This document shows, piece by piece, positions 63,414-64,000 of a DNA stretch of 64,000 bases. The position numbers and the translations under genes are program-made. The notes beneath the pieces are model-generated. The model saw nothing but the letters and a program-made list of their open reading frames with translations. It did not search any database and was not told where the DNA came from. Location: the NCBI RefSeq assembly GCF_017742835.1, contig NZ_CP072392.1, positions 4,053,695 to 4,117,694 of the forward strand, in the 5' to 3' direction. Within the stretch, counting starts at the first letter, position 1, and each line of letters opens with the position of its first letter. The stretch comes from Aquabacter sp. L1I39 (GTDB lineage Bacteria > Pseudomonadota > Alphaproteobacteria > Rhizobiales > Xanthobacteraceae).

Positions 63414-63945
63414 CCGCGCCGCGCTGCTCGTCCGCCTCGCCTTTGTCGGCGCCGCTTCCGCGGCGCTGGCCGGCTGCTTTCAGCCCATGTACGCCACCAA
63501 CACCACGGTGGCGGGGCCAAGCCTTCAGAACAAGCTGAAGGATATCGAGATCGTGAAGATCGACGGGCGGCTCGGAAACGACCTGCGCAACGACCTGATC
63601 TTCAACCTGACCGGCGGGAGCGGCAATCCCACCAATGTGCCGTACAAGATGCTGATCACGGTGAAGTCGTCCTCCACCTATGCCATCGTCGATACCGCCT
63701 CCGGCCTCCCGGAAGCCAAGACGGTGCGCGTCCAGGGCGATTGGAAGCTGCTGAAGTCGGGCGAAGAGGACAAGCCGCCGATCGCCAGCGGCTCGGCCGC
63801 AGCTTCCTCGTCCATCGATGTGAGCGTGGAGCGCTTCGCCAATTACAGCGCCACCCGCGATGCCGAGACCCGCGCGGCCTTGACCCTGTCGGAGATGATC
63901 AAGGCCCAGCTGGCCGCCTATTTCGTCAAGAATCCGGGATCCTGA
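63400..63945 (+). CDS. lptE: LPS-assembly lipoprotein LptE
   Basis: A 181-residue lipoprotein. The signal sequence ends in a lipobox LAGC (cysteine about residue 26), followed by FQPMYA, the usual LptE start, and then a short alpha/beta domain with [17 protein letters not shown]. LptE plugs LptD in the outer membrane and helps LPS insertion. The order leuS-lptE-holA is standard in alphaproteobacteria. It starts at ATG 63400 with AGAGGA upstream, inside the end of leuS. Confidence 0.92.
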   Translation: MLSPDRAALLVRLAFVGAASAALAGCFQPMYATNTTVAGPSLQNKLKDIEIVKIDGRLGNDLRNDLIFNLTGGSGNPTNVPYKMLITVKSSSTYAIVDTASGLPEAKTVRVQGDWKLLKSGEEDKPPIASGSAAASSSIDVSVERFANYSATRDAETRAALTLSEMIKAQLAAYFVKNPGS

Positions 63946-63950
63946 CGCCC

Positions 63951-64000
63951 ATGGTGGCGGTGCGCGCCGGGGACGCGGAGACCGCGCTATCCCGGCGCGA
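63951..64000 (+). CDS. holA: DNA polymerase III delta subunit HolA, 5' end only
   Basis: The window ends 50 bases after an ATG at 63951 (MVAVRAGDAETALSRR in frame). The position five bases after lptE and the alphaproteobacterial order leuS-lptE-holA make holA the likely gene, but only 16 codons are visible, so the identification rests on context. Confidence 0.6.
   Translation, partial: MVAVRAGDAETALSRR

Noticed and set aside
1..64000. tRNA, rRNA, CRISPR or insertion-sequence genes
   Set aside because: I looked in all gaps for tRNA-like ends, regularly spaced repeats and transposase motifs and found none that I could support.

Overview
The window is GC-rich chromosomal DNA (only one short AT-rich island) from an alphaproteobacterium, most probably a member of the Hyphomicrobiales such as the Xanthobacteraceae. 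This placement is inferred from gene content: an IalB-family protein, DUF882/YcbK and YcbB-like envelope enzymes, an NrtR-type 'NAD regulator', the leuS-lptE-holA order, DUF2076, and a perfect CtrA-type box. I see no rRNA or tRNA gene, CRISPR array, intact insertion sequence or prophage.

Layout. 1-10.1 kb: a tandem AHSA1-domain protein, an Lhr-core type repair helicase, a GGDEF protein, an AaeAB-like FUSC/DUF1656/HlyD efflux operon (minus strand), a YqjM-like ene-reductase, and the PdeM nuclease that normally accompanies the helicase. 10-19.5 kb: DUF2076, thiE, the glycolate oxidase genes glcFED with a divergent LysR regulator, azlCD, a cyclic-nucleotide-binding protein and an OmpR-type regulator. 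19.5-21 kb: an L,D-transpeptidase and a two-gene module that looks like a toxin-antitoxin pair with an ADP-ribosyltransferase-like second gene. 21-24 kb: lutABC. 24-35.3 kb: two secreted hydrolase paralogues, an NrtR-like regulator, ialB, pepF, an orphan response regulator, a YcbB-type L,D-transpeptidase and a DUF882 peptidase. 35.3-37 kb: AT-rich island with one membrane protein of unknown function.

37-46.4 kb is the most interesting block: nfrA-like outer-membrane protein, DUF4434 protein, wecB, bcsB-like protein, and an nfrB-like glycosyltransferase carrying C-terminal MshEN-type (c-di-GMP binding) repeats. It resembles the E. coli NfrAB/WecB surface-glycan pathway with an added BcsB-type periplasmic subunit, and it has a perfect CtrA box in front of the first gene.

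46.4-54.7 kb: sugar-acid catabolism (HpcH-type aldolase, arabonate-type dehydratase, a Bug solute-binding protein, a divergent GntR regulator, an aminotransferase, an LprI-like protein, kdgK and eda). 54.9-59.1 kb: a zinc-uptake operon (small membrane ORF, znuC, znuB, znuA, COG0523 GTPase) behind a promoter overlapped by a perfect dyad. 59.2-64 kb: an NhaD-type antiporter, then leuS, lptE and the first codons of holA, cut by the window end.
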